Part shown: one piece after another, positions 9,305-17,637 of the stretch
Layout of the letters: each line of letters starts with the position of its first letter
Numbering within the stretch: the first letter of the stretch is position 1
Assembly (NCBI RefSeq): GCF_002264395.1
Contig: NZ_NFVA01000040.1
Location: forward strand, 1 to 61,656
Direction: 5' to 3'
Length of the DNA stretch: 61,656 nt
Origin: Paenibacillus sp. VTT E-133291
GTDB taxonomy: Bacteria > Bacillota > Bacilli > Paenibacillales > Paenibacillaceae
Notes under the pieces: generated by a model
Told to the model about the DNA's origin: nothing
Database searches by the model: none
What the model saw: the letters and a program-made list of their open reading frames with translations, nothing else
Position numbers and translations under genes: made by a program

Positions 9305-9475
9305 AGGTGCGGAGGGGTATTACGAAGCTGACGAGATTCTAGCCTGAAGGTGGTTCCCAAAAGGAAGCCCATTATAGACCAGATCATGGTAAAAACTCGT
9401 TTTACTTCATGCTCTCACCGTATTACCCATCGTTAATAGGTGTCATGGGGGGGAGTAAATCCTTTAGACACCTTT
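9305..9475 (+). ncRNA. Possible structured RNA downstream of rsmI
   Basis: The 326-base gap between rsmI and abrB has no open frame. Within it GGGTATTACG (9315-9324) and CGTATTACCC (9419-9428) can close a ~115-base domain with one mismatch. Inside, hairpins can form from GGTTCC/GGAAGCC, ACCA/TGGT and GTAAAA/TTTTAC. A second stem GGTGTC/GACACC ends in TTTT near 9475. I do not recognise the class. The strand is inferred from the final stem with its T-run, and the call rests on base-pairing seen by eye only. Confidence 0.3.
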
Positions 9476-9502
9476 TGGGGCGGGAAACACAGGTAATTGC
9501 AG

Positions 9503-9533
9503 AAAAAAAATACCTCCCGCGGTCACGGGAGGT
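9503..9533 (-). terminator. Terminator of abrB
   Basis: Read on the - strand, ACCTCCCG and CGGGAGGT form an 8-bp stem, followed by a run of eight T (A in the given strand at 9503-9510). It lies about 60 bases beyond the abrB stop codon. Confidence 0.85.
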
Positions 9534-9594
9534 CAAGGAGATATGAAAAGGTTAGAATTAACAATTTGATTAGTTCTATTATATACTATTTATT

Positions 9595-9849
9595 TTAGTT
9601 TGTCACAGGGGTAGGGATAGTAGAAATGCATTCATGACAAACTATTTTTCCTTTGAAGTAAGTTACGTTCTCAGCGTTGCCGCAGAAAATGCAGGCAGGC
9701 TCATATTTTTTAAGCATAATGCGTTCACCATCAACGTAAATTTCAAGTGCGTCTTTTTCACCAATGCCAAGAGTACGGCGCAATTCGATGGGAATAACTA
9801 CCCGTCCAAGTTCGTCTACTTTTCTTACAATTCCTGTTGATTTCATCAT
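9595..9849 (-). CDS. abrB: Transition-state regulator AbrB with a C-terminal CxxC/CxxC tail
   Basis: An 84-residue AbrB. The swapped-hairpin DNA-binding domain (STGIVRKVDELGRVVIPIEL and on to about residue 52) is nearly that of B. subtilis. The C-terminal multimerisation half is replaced by CIFC-14-CHEC, a likely zinc ribbon. AbrB represses post-exponential genes during growth. The frame is open from 9897, but GAGGAG lies just before the ATG at 9849, and MMKSTG there matches the known N-terminus. The gene is transcribed against its neighbours, has its own terminator, and has Spo0A-box-like sites upstream. Confidence 0.92.
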   Translation of the reverse strand: MMKSTGIVRKVDELGRVVIPIELRRTLGIGEKDALEIYVDGERIMLKKYEPACIFCGNAENVTYFKGKIVCHECISTIPTPVTN

Positions 9850-9889
9850 ACCAATCGTTACTCCTCTCAATGTTCCAAAAACGTCATTA

Positions 9890-10090
9890 TTCGACATTGT
9901 TCACTGTTTTATGATATTCATAATACCAACGATTCCCAAAACAGTCAACCTTTTTTCATAGGTTGAATTAAGAACTTTTTCACTAAAACTTTGAATTGCC
10001 TATACCAATTGCGAATTCTAAAAAAAAAGTAAAAATAAACTTTGTCGATTTACCAAGACTAAAAACGTCATCATTCGACAAAGTACGACA
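9890..10090 (-). promoter_or_regulatory. abrB control region with Spo0A-box-like sites
   Basis: TTCGACA, the reverse of the 0A box TGTCGAA, occurs at 9890-9896 and 10074-10080. TTTGTCGAT lies at 10041-10049 and a weaker TACGACA at 10084-10090. The two strong sites sit in a longer direct repeat, AAAACGTCATNATTCGACA. In B. subtilis Spo0A~P represses abrB through such boxes. The gap to the divergent gene at 10155 (about 300 bases) holds nothing else clear. Confidence 0.6.
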
Positions 10091-10154
10091 TAATTACTTA
10101 TTATATACTTATATTGGTTAAAATCATATTAAATTTAATAAAGGAGTTGATCTC

Positions 10155-11438
10155 ATGAAGCAGCCGCTCACAGAAGAAAAGGTTTTCAAAGATCCGGTTC
10201 ACAATTATATCCACGTGCAGGATACTATTATTTGGCGACTAATAAATACAAAGGAATTTCAGCGTTTACGCCGGATACGCCAGCTGGGTACCTCGTATCT
10301 CACCTTTCATGGCGCAGAGCATAGTCGGTTTTCTCATTCTCTAGGGGTATACGAAATTACACGTAGAATTATTTCGCAATTTGAACGAAGCGGTTATAAG
10401 GATTGGATTCCTGAAGAAAGTCTGCTCACCTTGTGTGCGGCTTTGCTGCACGATCTAGGGCATGGTCCATTTTCCCATTCTATAGAAGAAGCTTTTGAAA
10501 TGAATCATGAGGATTGGACTTGTCGAATTATTCTGGAGGACACAGAGATTACTGAGATCTTGCGTGATGTGGAGGAGGATTTTCCTCGTAAAGTAGCCTC
10601 AGTAATCGCTAAAACTTATGAGCATGAAATTGTTGTAAATCTGGTTTCAAGTCCGCTAGATGCTGATCGCATGGATTATTTGCTGCGTGATGCGTACTAT
10701 ACAGGTGTAAACTATGGAACGATCGACATTGATCGGATTTTAAGAATGCTGCGTCCTTATAATGGTCGAGTTGTTGTAAAAGAATCGGGAATGCATGCCA
10801 TTGAAGATTATTTAATGTCGCGTTATCAAATGTACTGGCAAGTGTATTTTCATCCGGTGACACGTAGCTCAGAGATTATTTTGCGACAAATTTTCCGTAG
10901 AGCCAAGGAGCTTTTCCAAGAGGGGTACAATTTTAGTTTCATGATTAAACCGCTGGAGGATTTATTCCGTGGTGAGGTGACAGTAAAGCAATATTTAATG
11001 CTGGATGAAGCACTGGTACAGACGGCTTTTATGCAGTGGACGCTTGAAAAAGATGAGCTACTAAGCGACTTGTGCACCCGTTTTATTCATCGTAAACTGT
11101 ATAAATACGTTGAGATGGAGAATCTCGATACAGATATGATTACTGAAATTCGCAGCAGTTTTGCGGCAGCGGGTCTTCACCCAGAATATGATTTGGAGAT
11201 TGATTTTCCGACAGATCTGCCCTATGATGTGTTCCGTCCGGGAGAAGCTTTTGACAATAAACAAATTCTGCTGCTTGATCGGCATGATCATCTGCGGGAA
11301 ATTTCAGAGGTATCCGATATTGTACGTTCTATTAGCGGCATTCACCGTGGCAGATATCATCTTTATTTTCCTCAGGATAAGTTGAGAAAAGTGCTTACAC
11401 GATTGCCTTCTTCTATCGCAGAGATTTTTGCAAAATAA
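10155..11438 (+). CDS. ywfO: HD-domain phosphohydrolase (YwfO-like, dNTPase family)
   Basis: A 427-residue HD-superfamily protein. Metal ligands are visible as H56/H61 in HSRFSHSLG and the HD pair H99-D100 in LLHDLGHGPFSH; a later Asp lies in SPLDADRMDYLLRD. It resembles YwfO and the SAMHD1/dGTPase group, which cleave dNTPs to nucleoside and triphosphate; the exact substrate is not predictable. RBS AAGGAG lies before the ATG. It occupies the place where B. subtilis has metS, between abrB and the TatD gene. It may share the abrB intergenic control region. Confidence 0.85.
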   Translation: MKQPLTEEKVFKDPVHNYIHVQDTIIWRLINTKEFQRLRRIRQLGTSYLTFHGAEHSRFSHSLGVYEITRRIISQFERSGYKDWIPEESLLTLCAALLHDLGHGPFSHSIEEAFEMNHEDWTCRIILEDTEITEILRDVEEDFPRKVASVIAKTYEHEIVVNLVSSPLDADRMDYLLRDAYYTGVNYGTIDIDRILRMLRPYNGRVVVKESGMHAIEDYLMSRYQMYWQVYFHPVTRSSEIILRQIFRRAKELFQEGYNFSFMIKPLEDLFRGEVTVKQYLMLDEALVQTAFMQWTLEKDELLSDLCTRFIHRKLYKYVEMENLDTDMITEIRSSFAAAGLHPEYDLEIDFPTDLPYDVFRPGEAFDNKQILLLDRHDHLREISEVSDIVRSISGIHRGRYHLYFPQDKLRKVLTRLPSSIAEIFAK

Positions 11439-11480
11439 TACAAAAAAATATAGCATTTTTGACAAGGAGTGAAGGTTAAA

Positions 11481-12251
11481 ATGTATCTGTTTGACACACA
11501 TACGCATCTGGATGCGCCTCAATTCGACGAGGATCGCGAAGAAGTTATCGCTCGTGCTGTAGAAGCAGGAGTCAGCAAGATGATTAATATCGGATTTAAT
11601 CGGGAGACGATTCCCTCAACGATGAAGCTGGCGGAATCTTACGATTATATTTATGCGGCAGTGGGTTGGCATCCTCAGGATGCGATTGATATGAAAGATG
11701 GAGATCTCGATTGGATCGCTTCTCTATGCAGTCATAAGAAAGTGGTGGCGATCGGTGAAATCGGACTGGATTATTACTGGGATACTTCTCCCAAGGATGT
11801 GCAGCATGAAGTTTTTCGCAAGCAAATTGGACTAGCCCGCGAACTGAATATGCCGATTTGTATTCATGATCGTGATGCCCATGAGGATGTTGTACGGATT
11901 TTACGGGAGGAAAAAGCAAATGAGGTTGGAGGCGTAATGCACTCGTTCTCTGGAAGCTGGGAAACAGCTAAGATGTGCTTGAATCTTGGTTTTCATTTAT
12001 CCTTTGGAGGACCTATTACGTTCAAAAATGCAAGAGTTCCAAAAGAAGTACTTGCGCAGACCCCTCTAGACCGATTATTGATCGAAACCGATGCTCCATA
12101 TTTGACTCCGCACCCCTTCCGCGGAAAGCGAAATGAGAGCGCTCATGTGAAGCTGGTAGCAGAGGCAGCAGCTGAAATTAAAGGGTTAACATGGGAAAAA
12201 TTGGCTAAAATAACGTATGCGAACGCACTGGAACGATTTGGGATTGAGTGA
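11481..12251 (+). CDS. yabD: TatD-family metal-dependent hydrolase (YabD)
   Basis: A 256-residue TIM-barrel hydrolase of the TatD DNase family. The metal ligands are visible: DTHTHLD at the start, GEIGLDYYWD near 92, CIHDRDAHED near 127, HSFSG near 153 and ETDAPYLTPHP near 202. Family members act as 3'-5' DNases or similar phosphoesterases; the cellular substrate is unsettled. A GTG at 11469 overlaps the RBS AAGGAG (11464-11469), so the ATG at 11481 is the start. The next gene is yabE-like, as in B. subtilis, but with a riboswitch between. Confidence 0.92.
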   Translation: MYLFDTHTHLDAPQFDEDREEVIARAVEAGVSKMINIGFNRETIPSTMKLAESYDYIYAAVGWHPQDAIDMKDGDLDWIASLCSHKKVVAIGEIGLDYYWDTSPKDVQHEVFRKQIGLARELNMPICIHDRDAHEDVVRILREEKANEVGGVMHSFSGSWETAKMCLNLGFHLSFGGPITFKNARVPKEVLAQTPLDRLLIETDAPYLTPHPFRGKRNESAHVKLVAEAAAEIKGLTWEKLAKITYANALERFGIE

Positions 12252-12439
12252 AAACGGGAGAAAAACAGGCGAAAAATAGAGAATGGCCGATATATTAAAC
12301 TTTTTTAATATAAAAACGGCTGAATATTACAATATTTTAACCATATTTTTGCTTAAACGTGGTTGAATCGTCCTTTACAACATGCATCAAAACAGGATAT
12401 CATCTTTTCAGTGATGTGAGCTGTGTTACAGTGACAGCC

Positions 12440-12765
12440 ATATATTCATGGATCGTCTCGCTGAGTCTCCGTATGGAGAACGGGGGAACCAATATTGACC
12501 TGCCGCATGCCTGTATTTAAAATACGGTTTAGACGTGCCGTAGGACAGTATTTGATTTCTTCACGTGGTCTTTGGGGTGAATTTAAGGGCAACCGCCATG
12601 AGCGGGTGACCTGAAATAGGGCGTCTCTCTTTCGTCCGAACCCGACAGCTAACCCCGTAAGCGCAAGTAAGAGAGGCAACCTCGTGCACAAGCATTCTCT
12701 ATTCTGATATTGGAGAAGCCACGAAAGAGTCCTCAGTTGAACTCTTTTTAGGCTTTTTTATTTTT
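12440..12765 (+). promoter_or_regulatory. c-di-AMP riboswitch (ydaO/yuaA type) with terminator
   Basis: The leader carries the ydaO-class landmarks in order: CGCTGAGTCTCC, AACGGGGGAACCA, GGGGTGAATTTAAGGGCAAC, CGCCATGAGCGGGTGACC, CCGAACCCGACAGCTAACCC and GTAAGAGAGGCAACC. A terminator follows (AAAGAGT/ACTCTTT at 12724-12747 and T-rich sequence to about 12765). This class binds cyclic di-AMP and usually turns expression off. It lies ahead of a yabE-like cell-wall gene, a common target. Upstream, 12252-12440 holds only a weak AT-rich stem near 12285-12322. Confidence 0.9.
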
Positions 12766-12779
12766 GAATAAATAGAATG

Positions 12780-12812
12780 TTACCCACATACTGTTATATA
12801 ACAGGGGTGGGA
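12780..12812 (+). promoter_or_regulatory. Nested inverted repeat between riboswitch and yabE
   Basis: A perfect 14-bp palindrome CTGTTATATAACAG is enclosed by CCCAC and GTGGG. It lies after the riboswitch terminator and about 150 bases before the yabE start, and could be an operator or a second RNA stem. Seen directly; function unknown. Confidence 0.4.
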
Positions 12813-12959
12813 GTAGCTGTGCCGAGCAGGCGATCCATGAGCAGGAGACGCTAAGTTATTACGTGCGTGTCCTGTGACAATCTCAAATAGTTTCGTCAAA
12901 GGAATTCAGTCCTCATGATATACAATTGACGACGGGGCTATGTAAGGAGGATGGAGAGA

Positions 12960-14123
12960 ATGGGCGTATTCCAACCAGAAGTATCCCATGATTCGCAGTC
13001 ATCCAGCAGGTCTTTCGCATTACGGTGGGAGCAAGTAAATACTCGCGTACTTTTACTTGCAGGCGTGATTTCAGTCGCTATCGCGTTACTTATTCTGCTG
13101 TACGTACACGGTCAAAGTAACAAACAATTATTTTTAGTAATAGACGGGCAAACACAGACGCTTGAAACGCGGGAAGCGCTTCTTGGTGATGTGTTGGAGA
13201 AAGAGCAAATTTCGCTACAGCCGCATGATGAACTATCTTTAGGTCTGAGTGATGAAATAAAAGACGGTGACCGTGTCGTTATCAATCGTGCGCAGAAAAT
13301 TAGTCTTACTGCGGATGGAGCAACAAAAACGTTATATACGACCGAGGATACAATTGGTAAAGCAATTGAGAAAATGGGCATTACCCTAGAAGGTCATGAT
13401 AAGATTTTCCCTTCGTTAGACACCACCATTTCTGCAAACATGGAGGTTAAGATTGTTCGCATCAACAAACAGACCGTACAGCGAACAACTAACTTACCCT
13501 TCAGAGTCATCAAGACAGCAGACCCCTCCCTTACTGTGGGAACAGTTAGAGTGGCACAGGCAGGCAAACCAGGCGTCATGATTCAGCATATTGAAAAGAT
13601 CTACCAAGACGGAGAACTGGCCTCTATGCGCATGATTGGTAAGGAAGTACAAACGGTAACGAAAGATAAGATTATTGCCGTTGGTACCAAAGCACTTCCT
13701 AAGCCGGCTGTAGCTAAGACTACAACAACTTCCAAATCAAACACCACTTCAAAAACGGCTAAAGTTAGCGCCAAGACTAATAACGTCACAAGCAAGGCTG
13801 GCGTAGACTTTGAGTACAAGAAGATGATTAAGAATGTCTCCATGACAGCTTATTCGTCAGAAGAGGCAGGTATAGGTACCAAAACGGCTTCCGGAACACG
13901 CGTAACGGAAGGTCGCACAATTGCTGTAGATCCGAATGTAATTCCTATTGGCTGGTGGGTATATATCGAGGGACTTGGATTCCGCCGAGCAGAAGATACT
14001 GGCGGTGCCATTAAGGGCAATAAAGTAGATGTCTACTACGATTCACTGAGCCATGTTCGTAATTTCGGTCGTAAATCACGAACCGTTTATGTGATTGGAC
14101 CTGTGAAGCCGGAGTTAAACTAG
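12960..14123 (+). CDS. yabE: YabE-like cell-wall protein (DUF348-DUF348-G5-3D)
   Basis: A 387-residue secreted or membrane-anchored protein. Domain order: a hydrophobic segment near residues 28-48, two ubiquitin-like DUF348 repeats (about 55-165), a G5 domain (about 165-240), a Thr/Ser/Lys-rich linker, and a C-terminal 3D domain (about 288-385) with SGTRVTEGRTIAVDP, DTGGAIKGNKVDVY and its conserved Asp residues. It is related to Rpf-like muralytic enzymes that trim peptidoglycan. AAGGAGG (12944-12950) touches the ATG at 12951, so I prefer the ATG at 12960. The riboswitch upstream suggests control by c-di-AMP. Confidence 0.9.
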   Translation: MGVFQPEVSHDSQSSSRSFALRWEQVNTRVLLLAGVISVAIALLILLYVHGQSNKQLFLVIDGQTQTLETREALLGDVLEKEQISLQPHDELSLGLSDEIKDGDRVVINRAQKISLTADGATKTLYTTEDTIGKAIEKMGITLEGHDKIFPSLDTTISANMEVKIVRINKQTVQRTTNLPFRVIKTADPSLTVGTVRVAQAGKPGVMIQHIEKIYQDGELASMRMIGKEVQTVTKDKIIAVGTKALPKPAVAKTTTTSKSNTTSKTAKVSAKTNNVTSKAGVDFEYKKMIKNVSMTAYSSEEAGIGTKTASGTRVTEGRTIAVDPNVIPIGWWVYIEGLGFRRAEDTGGAIKGNKVDVYYDSLSHVRNFGRKSRTVYVIGPVKPELN

Positions 14124-14242
14124 GCTGAAGCTTTTGCAAATTATTCTTTGATAAGCTATAGTGATGATAACCGTTAAGGAACGCCAGATGATCATTTCGT
14201 TGATCGCAGAGCAACCGCTCATCACTTATACATTCTTTAACC

Positions 14243-14274
14243 AAAAGAAGAGGAGCGAAACCTCTTCTTTTTTG
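14243..14274 (+). terminator. Terminator after yabE
   Basis: AAAAGAAGAGG and CCTCTTCTTTT form a perfect 11-bp stem with a 7-base loop, followed by more T. It lies before the rnmV RBS, so rnmV needs read-through or its own promoter. Confidence 0.85.
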
Positions 14275-14298
14275 CTTTTTTTGGAAGGAGTCAGAGAT

Positions 14299-14850
14299 AT
14301 GATTAAGGAACTAATTGTCGTCGAAGGTAAGAGTGATACCGTCGCTGTTAAACGCGCTGTAGAAGCAGATACGATCGAAACAGGGGGCTCGGCTGTAGAC
14401 CGGACCGTAATTGCGAAGATCGCGCTTGCTATGGAGCGTAGAGGGGTGATTATTCTTACGGACCCGGATCACGCCGGTGAACGAATCCGCAAGATTGTGT
14501 CTGCAAAGGTGCCGGGCTGCAAGCATGCCTTCATTCCGGAGAAGGACGCAACCCGCAAAGGAGATATCGGTGTGGAGAACGCTTCTCCAGAGGCGATTCG
14601 TCATGCGCTGCGGAATGTACATACCTCTTTTGAAGGAGCACCTGCTTTAATCGGACTTGATGATCTAATGGCCGCTGGAATGCTTGTACACCCTCGGGCA
14701 GCTGAAAGACGTATGGCACTTGGTAATTTGCTTGGAATCGGATATTGTAATGGCAAGCAGCTGTACAAGCGGCTGGCGATGTTTGGAATTACGCGGGAGG
14801 AATTTGCCGGAGCTCTCGCCCAAATTGATCAGGGGGGCATTACTTCATGA
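14299..14850 (+). CDS. rnmV: Ribonuclease M5
   Basis: A 183-residue Toprim-domain nuclease that matures 5S rRNA. The Toprim motifs are VVEGKSDT near residue 7 and [10 protein letters not shown] near 55. The frame is open from 14161, but the first 46 codons span the yabE terminator, and GGAAGGAG stands just before the ATG at 14299; [10 protein letters not shown] there matches the family N-terminus. It overlaps rsmA by an ATGA. Pairing with rsmA (both rRNA maturation genes) is conserved in Bacillota. Confidence 0.95.
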   Translation: MIKELIVVEGKSDTVAVKRAVEADTIETGGSAVDRTVIAKIALAMERRGVIILTDPDHAGERIRKIVSAKVPGCKHAFIPEKDATRKGDIGVENASPEAIRHALRNVHTSFEGAPALIGLDDLMAAGMLVHPRAAERRMALGNLLGIGYCNGKQLYKRLAMFGITREEFAGALAQIDQGGITS

Positions 14851-15731
14851 GTGGTAGAGAGGAAATTTCAACTCCAAAACGGACGAAAGAAATTATTCAA
14901 CGTTATGGATTCAAGTTCAAGAAGAGCTTAGGACAGAATTTTTTGATTGATCAAAATATATTGGACAAGATTGTAGACGCTGCCGGGCTAGATAGTGGCT
15001 CTGGGGCATTGGAGATCGGTCCCGGCATTGGGGCGCTGACAGAACGTTTGGCGCTAACATCTGGAGCGGTAACCGCTGTGGAGATCGACCGTAGATTGAT
15101 TCCTATTTTAAGAGACGTACTTTCCCCTTATCCGCATGTTAAGGTTCGTAATGATGATGTTCTGAATGTAAATCTGCAGGAGTTGTTCAAAGAAGATTTT
15201 GCATCCGTGAACAAGGTAAGCGTAGTTGCCAATCTGCCGTATTATGTGACTACTCCGATTCTGATGAAGCTGCTCGAAGAGAAGCTTCCACTTGATAACA
15301 TCGTTGTAATGATTCAGAAAGAGGTTGCGGAGCGTATGGCTGCTTCTCCGGGAGGAAAGGAATATGGGAGCCTTAGCATTGCCGTGCAGTACTACAGCGA
15401 GCCTGAGCTCGTCTGCATTGTGCCGCGTACGGTGTTCATTCCTCAACCTAATGTGGAGTCCGCTGTAATCCGTCTAAAGGTAAGAGAGCGTCCACCGGTA
15501 GAAGTTGAGAGTGAGAAGCACTTCTTTGAGGTCGTCCAAGCTTCTTTCACACAGCGCCGTAAGACGATTGCTAACAATCTCAAGGCTCGTTACTTCCCTG
15601 GAGAGGGACGTGAGCGTCTGGAGGCTTTACTCGCAGAAGCTGGGATTGAACCAACCCGTCGTGGAGAAACGTTAAGTCTAGAAGAATACGCCCGATTGAG
15701 CGGTGTTCTGTTGGCTGCTGGAATTGAATAA
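14847..15731 (+). CDS. rsmA: 16S rRNA A1518/A1519 dimethyltransferase
   Basis: A 294-residue KsgA/RsmA enzyme that adds two methyl groups to each of two adjacent adenines near the 3' end of 16S rRNA. Motifs: [11 protein letters not shown] near residue 23, SAM-binding [14 protein letters not shown] near 54 and catalytic [11 protein letters not shown] near 130. It is full length, with the C-terminal helical domain. Its start overlaps the rnmV stop (ATGA), indicating coupled translation. Confidence 0.96.
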   Translation: MSGREEISTPKRTKEIIQRYGFKFKKSLGQNFLIDQNILDKIVDAAGLDSGSGALEIGPGIGALTERLALTSGAVTAVEIDRRLIPILRDVLSPYPHVKVRNDDVLNVNLQELFKEDFASVNKVSVVANLPYYVTTPILMKLLEEKLPLDNIVVMIQKEVAERMAASPGGKEYGSLSIAVQYYSEPELVCIVPRTVFIPQPNVESAVIRLKVRERPPVEVESEKHFFEVVQASFTQRRKTIANNLKARYFPGEGRERLEALLAEAGIEPTRRGETLSLEEYARLSGVLLAAGIE

Positions 15732-15802
15732 GCTAAAAACATAGCTAGTTATGAACCAACTGAGGCCTTTGCCCATACGATGGGGTAGAGGTGGTGGTTG
15801 TA

Positions 15803-16705
15803 ATGAATTTAGGAGACTTGGTCGTTCGTAAATCTTATGGCGGAGATTTGACTTTTCGTGTAGATCATATTGTGCAGGACAGAGCGGTCATCAAAGGCAC
15901 AGATTTCCGTCTGTTGGCGGATTCTCCTCTGAATGACTTGGTTCAAGTGCCTCCTACCCGGATTACGGAACGAGGACAGCAGGCACAGATTAAAGCGAAT
16001 GAATCACTGACACAGCTGCGGAAAGACCGACAGGAGCAAAGTCAGCGGAGCGGGAGCGCTCTATCAGAAGGCGCATGGGCTCCATCGCCTAAGGAAGCTG
16101 CTTATTTTGAAGTACCGGGGAAAGTACTGCATCTGGATGGCGATCCAGCGTATTTGAATAAGAGCCTTAGCTTATACGAACAATTGCGGATCCCTGCTGA
16201 AGGTCATCATGTTCATGAGTCCGCAATGGCTGACACTTTATACCGGCTGCTGCCCCGCGTGCGTCCAGACATTGTGGTGATTACCGGTCATGACGGGGTG
16301 CTGAAGCAACAGCATACTTACGATCTTCACAGTCTGAGCAGCTATAAAAATTCGCAAAACTTCGTAGCTGCTATTAGGGTGGCTAGGGACTATGAGCGAA
16401 ATTTTGATGCGTTGACGATTGTTGCAGGTGCTTGTCAGTCACATTTTGAAGCACTGCTGGGGGCAGGGGCCAATTTCGCCAGTTCTCCTGGACGGATATT
16501 GATCCATGCCTTAGACCCAGTTTATGTAGCGGCAAAATCGTCGTTCACGCCCATTAGGGATACGGTGAATCTGAGTGAGGTTTTGAACAACACCATTAGT
16601 GGTAATCAGGGAATCGGCGGTATTGAGACCCGTGGCAGCTTCCGTATTGGGATGCCGCGTCTGCAGAACCTGTCAGAACTAAAAGTGACACCTTCCGCAA
16701 TTTAA
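15803..16705 (+). CDS. yabG: Sporulation-specific protease YabG
   Basis: A 300-residue protein of the YabG family (a peptidase that processes coat proteins and helps cross-linking of the spore coat). Conserved stretches are PGKVLHLDGDPAYL near 108, VVITGHDG near 155, GACQSHFEALLGAGANFASS near 212 and GGIETRGSFRIGMPR near the end. The Cys and His in GACQSH are plausible catalytic residues (inference). A GTG at 15791 overlaps the RBS AGAGGTGG, so the ATG at 15803 is chosen. The position between rsmA and veg is as in B. subtilis. Confidence 0.93.
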   Translation: MNLGDLVVRKSYGGDLTFRVDHIVQDRAVIKGTDFRLLADSPLNDLVQVPPTRITERGQQAQIKANESLTQLRKDRQEQSQRSGSALSEGAWAPSPKEAAYFEVPGKVLHLDGDPAYLNKSLSLYEQLRIPAEGHHVHESAMADTLYRLLPRVRPDIVVITGHDGVLKQQHTYDLHSLSSYKNSQNFVAAIRVARDYERNFDALTIVAGACQSHFEALLGAGANFASSPGRILIHALDPVYVAAKSSFTPIRDTVNLSEVLNNTISGNQGIGGIETRGSFRIGMPRLQNLSELKVTPSAI

Positions 16706-16774
16706 TCGACATGCACTGATCATATTTTTCAAAGCTAATAGGTAATTTGGAGTGGCCGAATAGAGTAACGCGAA

Positions 16775-16808
16775 GAAAGGGTGAGCGATGAGCTTAACCC
16801 TTTTTTTG
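16775..16808 (+). terminator. Terminator after yabG
   Basis: AAGGGTGAGC and GCTTAACCCTT pair with a one-base bulge, followed by a run of T. The remaining gap up to 16924 is AT-rich and shows nothing else clear. Confidence 0.75.
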
Positions 16809-16924
16809 CGTGAAATGGTAGTTATCTTTAAAAATCTACAATGTTATTTTTCTTGCTTTGTGCTGAACCTATTACAGATAACAAGGATATTAGTTCGCCT
16901 CTGATTCTCCGCAAAAAAATTCCG

Positions 16925-16994
16925 TTGACAACCAAATATTCATCATCTATAATTATTTATTTGCTTTGACAAACACCTGGGGAAGTTGTATAAT
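16925..16994 (+). promoter_or_regulatory. Two tandem consensus sigma-A promoters for veg
   Basis: P1: TTGACA at 16925-16930, 17-bp spacer, TATAAT at 16948-16953. P2: TTGACA at 16966-16971, 17-bp spacer, TATAAT at 16989-16994. Both hexamers of both promoters match the consensus fully. The -35 of P2 happens to read as a TTG start in the veg frame and is not one. Confidence 0.9.
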
Positions 16995-17022
16995 GGACAA
17001 GAAAAGAGGTGGTCGTCAGGCA

Positions 17023-17298
17023 ATGGCTAATAACGCGCTGTTGGAAATCAAACGCAGTCTCGAAGCTCACGTCGGTCATAAGATCACGTTGCGTGCAAAC
17101 GGAGGTCGTCGTAAAACCGTAGAACGCACCGGTGTCCTGGAAGAAACGTACCCTTCTGTATTTATTGTCAAACTGGATCAGGAGCAGCAAACATTCAAGC
17201 GAGTCTCCTATAGCTATGCCGATATCCTTACTGAATCTGTGGAAATTACAGTATGTGAAGATGATGGGCAGATGCGGATTATGTATATTAAAGCTTAA
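17023..17298 (+). CDS. veg: Veg protein
   Basis: A 91-residue cytosolic protein of the Veg family (DUF1021). It contains [20 protein letters not shown], then [20 protein letters not shown] and [17 protein letters not shown], all typical of the family. Veg stimulates biofilm matrix expression in B. subtilis and is among its most strongly transcribed genes. AGAGGTGG precedes the ATG at 17023. The strong tandem promoters directly upstream fit high, constitutive expression. It is followed by a terminator and sspF. Confidence 0.95.
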   Translation: MANNALLEIKRSLEAHVGHKITLRANGGRRKTVERTGVLEETYPSVFIVKLDQEQQTFKRVSYSYADILTESVEITVCEDDGQMRIMYIKA

Positions 17299-17309
17299 TG
17301 TTTCACGGG

Positions 17310-17334
17310 CAGCTTCCTTTGGGGGCTGTTTTTT
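17310..17334 (+). terminator. Terminator after veg
   Basis: CAGCTTCC and GGGGGCTG form a stem with one G-U pair and a 3-base loop, followed by six T. Confidence 0.75.
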
Positions 17335-17433
17335 ATTTGCAGATAAACATTCAGTGAATGATCCTTGTTCTTAGCAAGCATACTAATTGAGCAATCGGTT
17401 TATCATTATCTTTCATAAGGGAGGAATTCCGTA

Positions 17434-17610
17434 ATGAGCCGCAGAAAACGAGGCATGATGTCGGAAGAACTAAAGACAGAGTTAGCCAAGGAGCTTGGTT
17501 TTTACGAAACTGTGGAACGTGAAGGCTGGGGAGGAATACGGGCGAAGGATGCCGGCAATATGGTAAAAAGAGCGATTCAGCTCGCTGAAGAGGCCGCGCG
17601 GAAATCTTAA
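17434..17610 (+). CDS. sspF: Small acid-soluble spore protein SspF (alpha/beta type)
   Basis: A 58-residue protein: a basic start (MSRRKRG), then [19 protein letters not shown] and [20 protein letters not shown]. The ELAKELG and [16 protein letters not shown] segments mark the alpha/beta SASP family, which coats and protects spore DNA. It matches SspF of B. subtilis in length and in position between veg and ispE. AAGGGAGGA lies before the ATG. The CATTATC at 17403-17409 could be part of a sigma-G -10 element, but the -35 is not convincing. Confidence 0.92.
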   Translation: MSRRKRGMMSEELKTELAKELGFYETVEREGWGGIRAKDAGNMVKRAIQLAEEAARKS

Positions 17611-17637
17611 TCTTTAGCGTGTGAACAATTATTTAAC

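Noticed and set aside
9300..9435. T-box leader or hammerhead ribozyme
   Set aside because: GGTGGTTCCC looks faintly like a T-box and CTGACGAG like a hammerhead core, but the rest of either consensus (complete T-box plus downstream synthetase; GAAA and stem II) is missing.
9850..9897. 16-residue N-terminal extension of AbrB
   Set aside because: The early ATG overlaps a Spo0A-box-like site; the GAGGAG and the conserved MKSTGIVRK start lie downstream.
16966..17022. 19-residue N-terminal extension of Veg
   Set aside because: The TTG at 16966 is the -35 hexamer of a promoter; the RBS and homology support the ATG at 17023.
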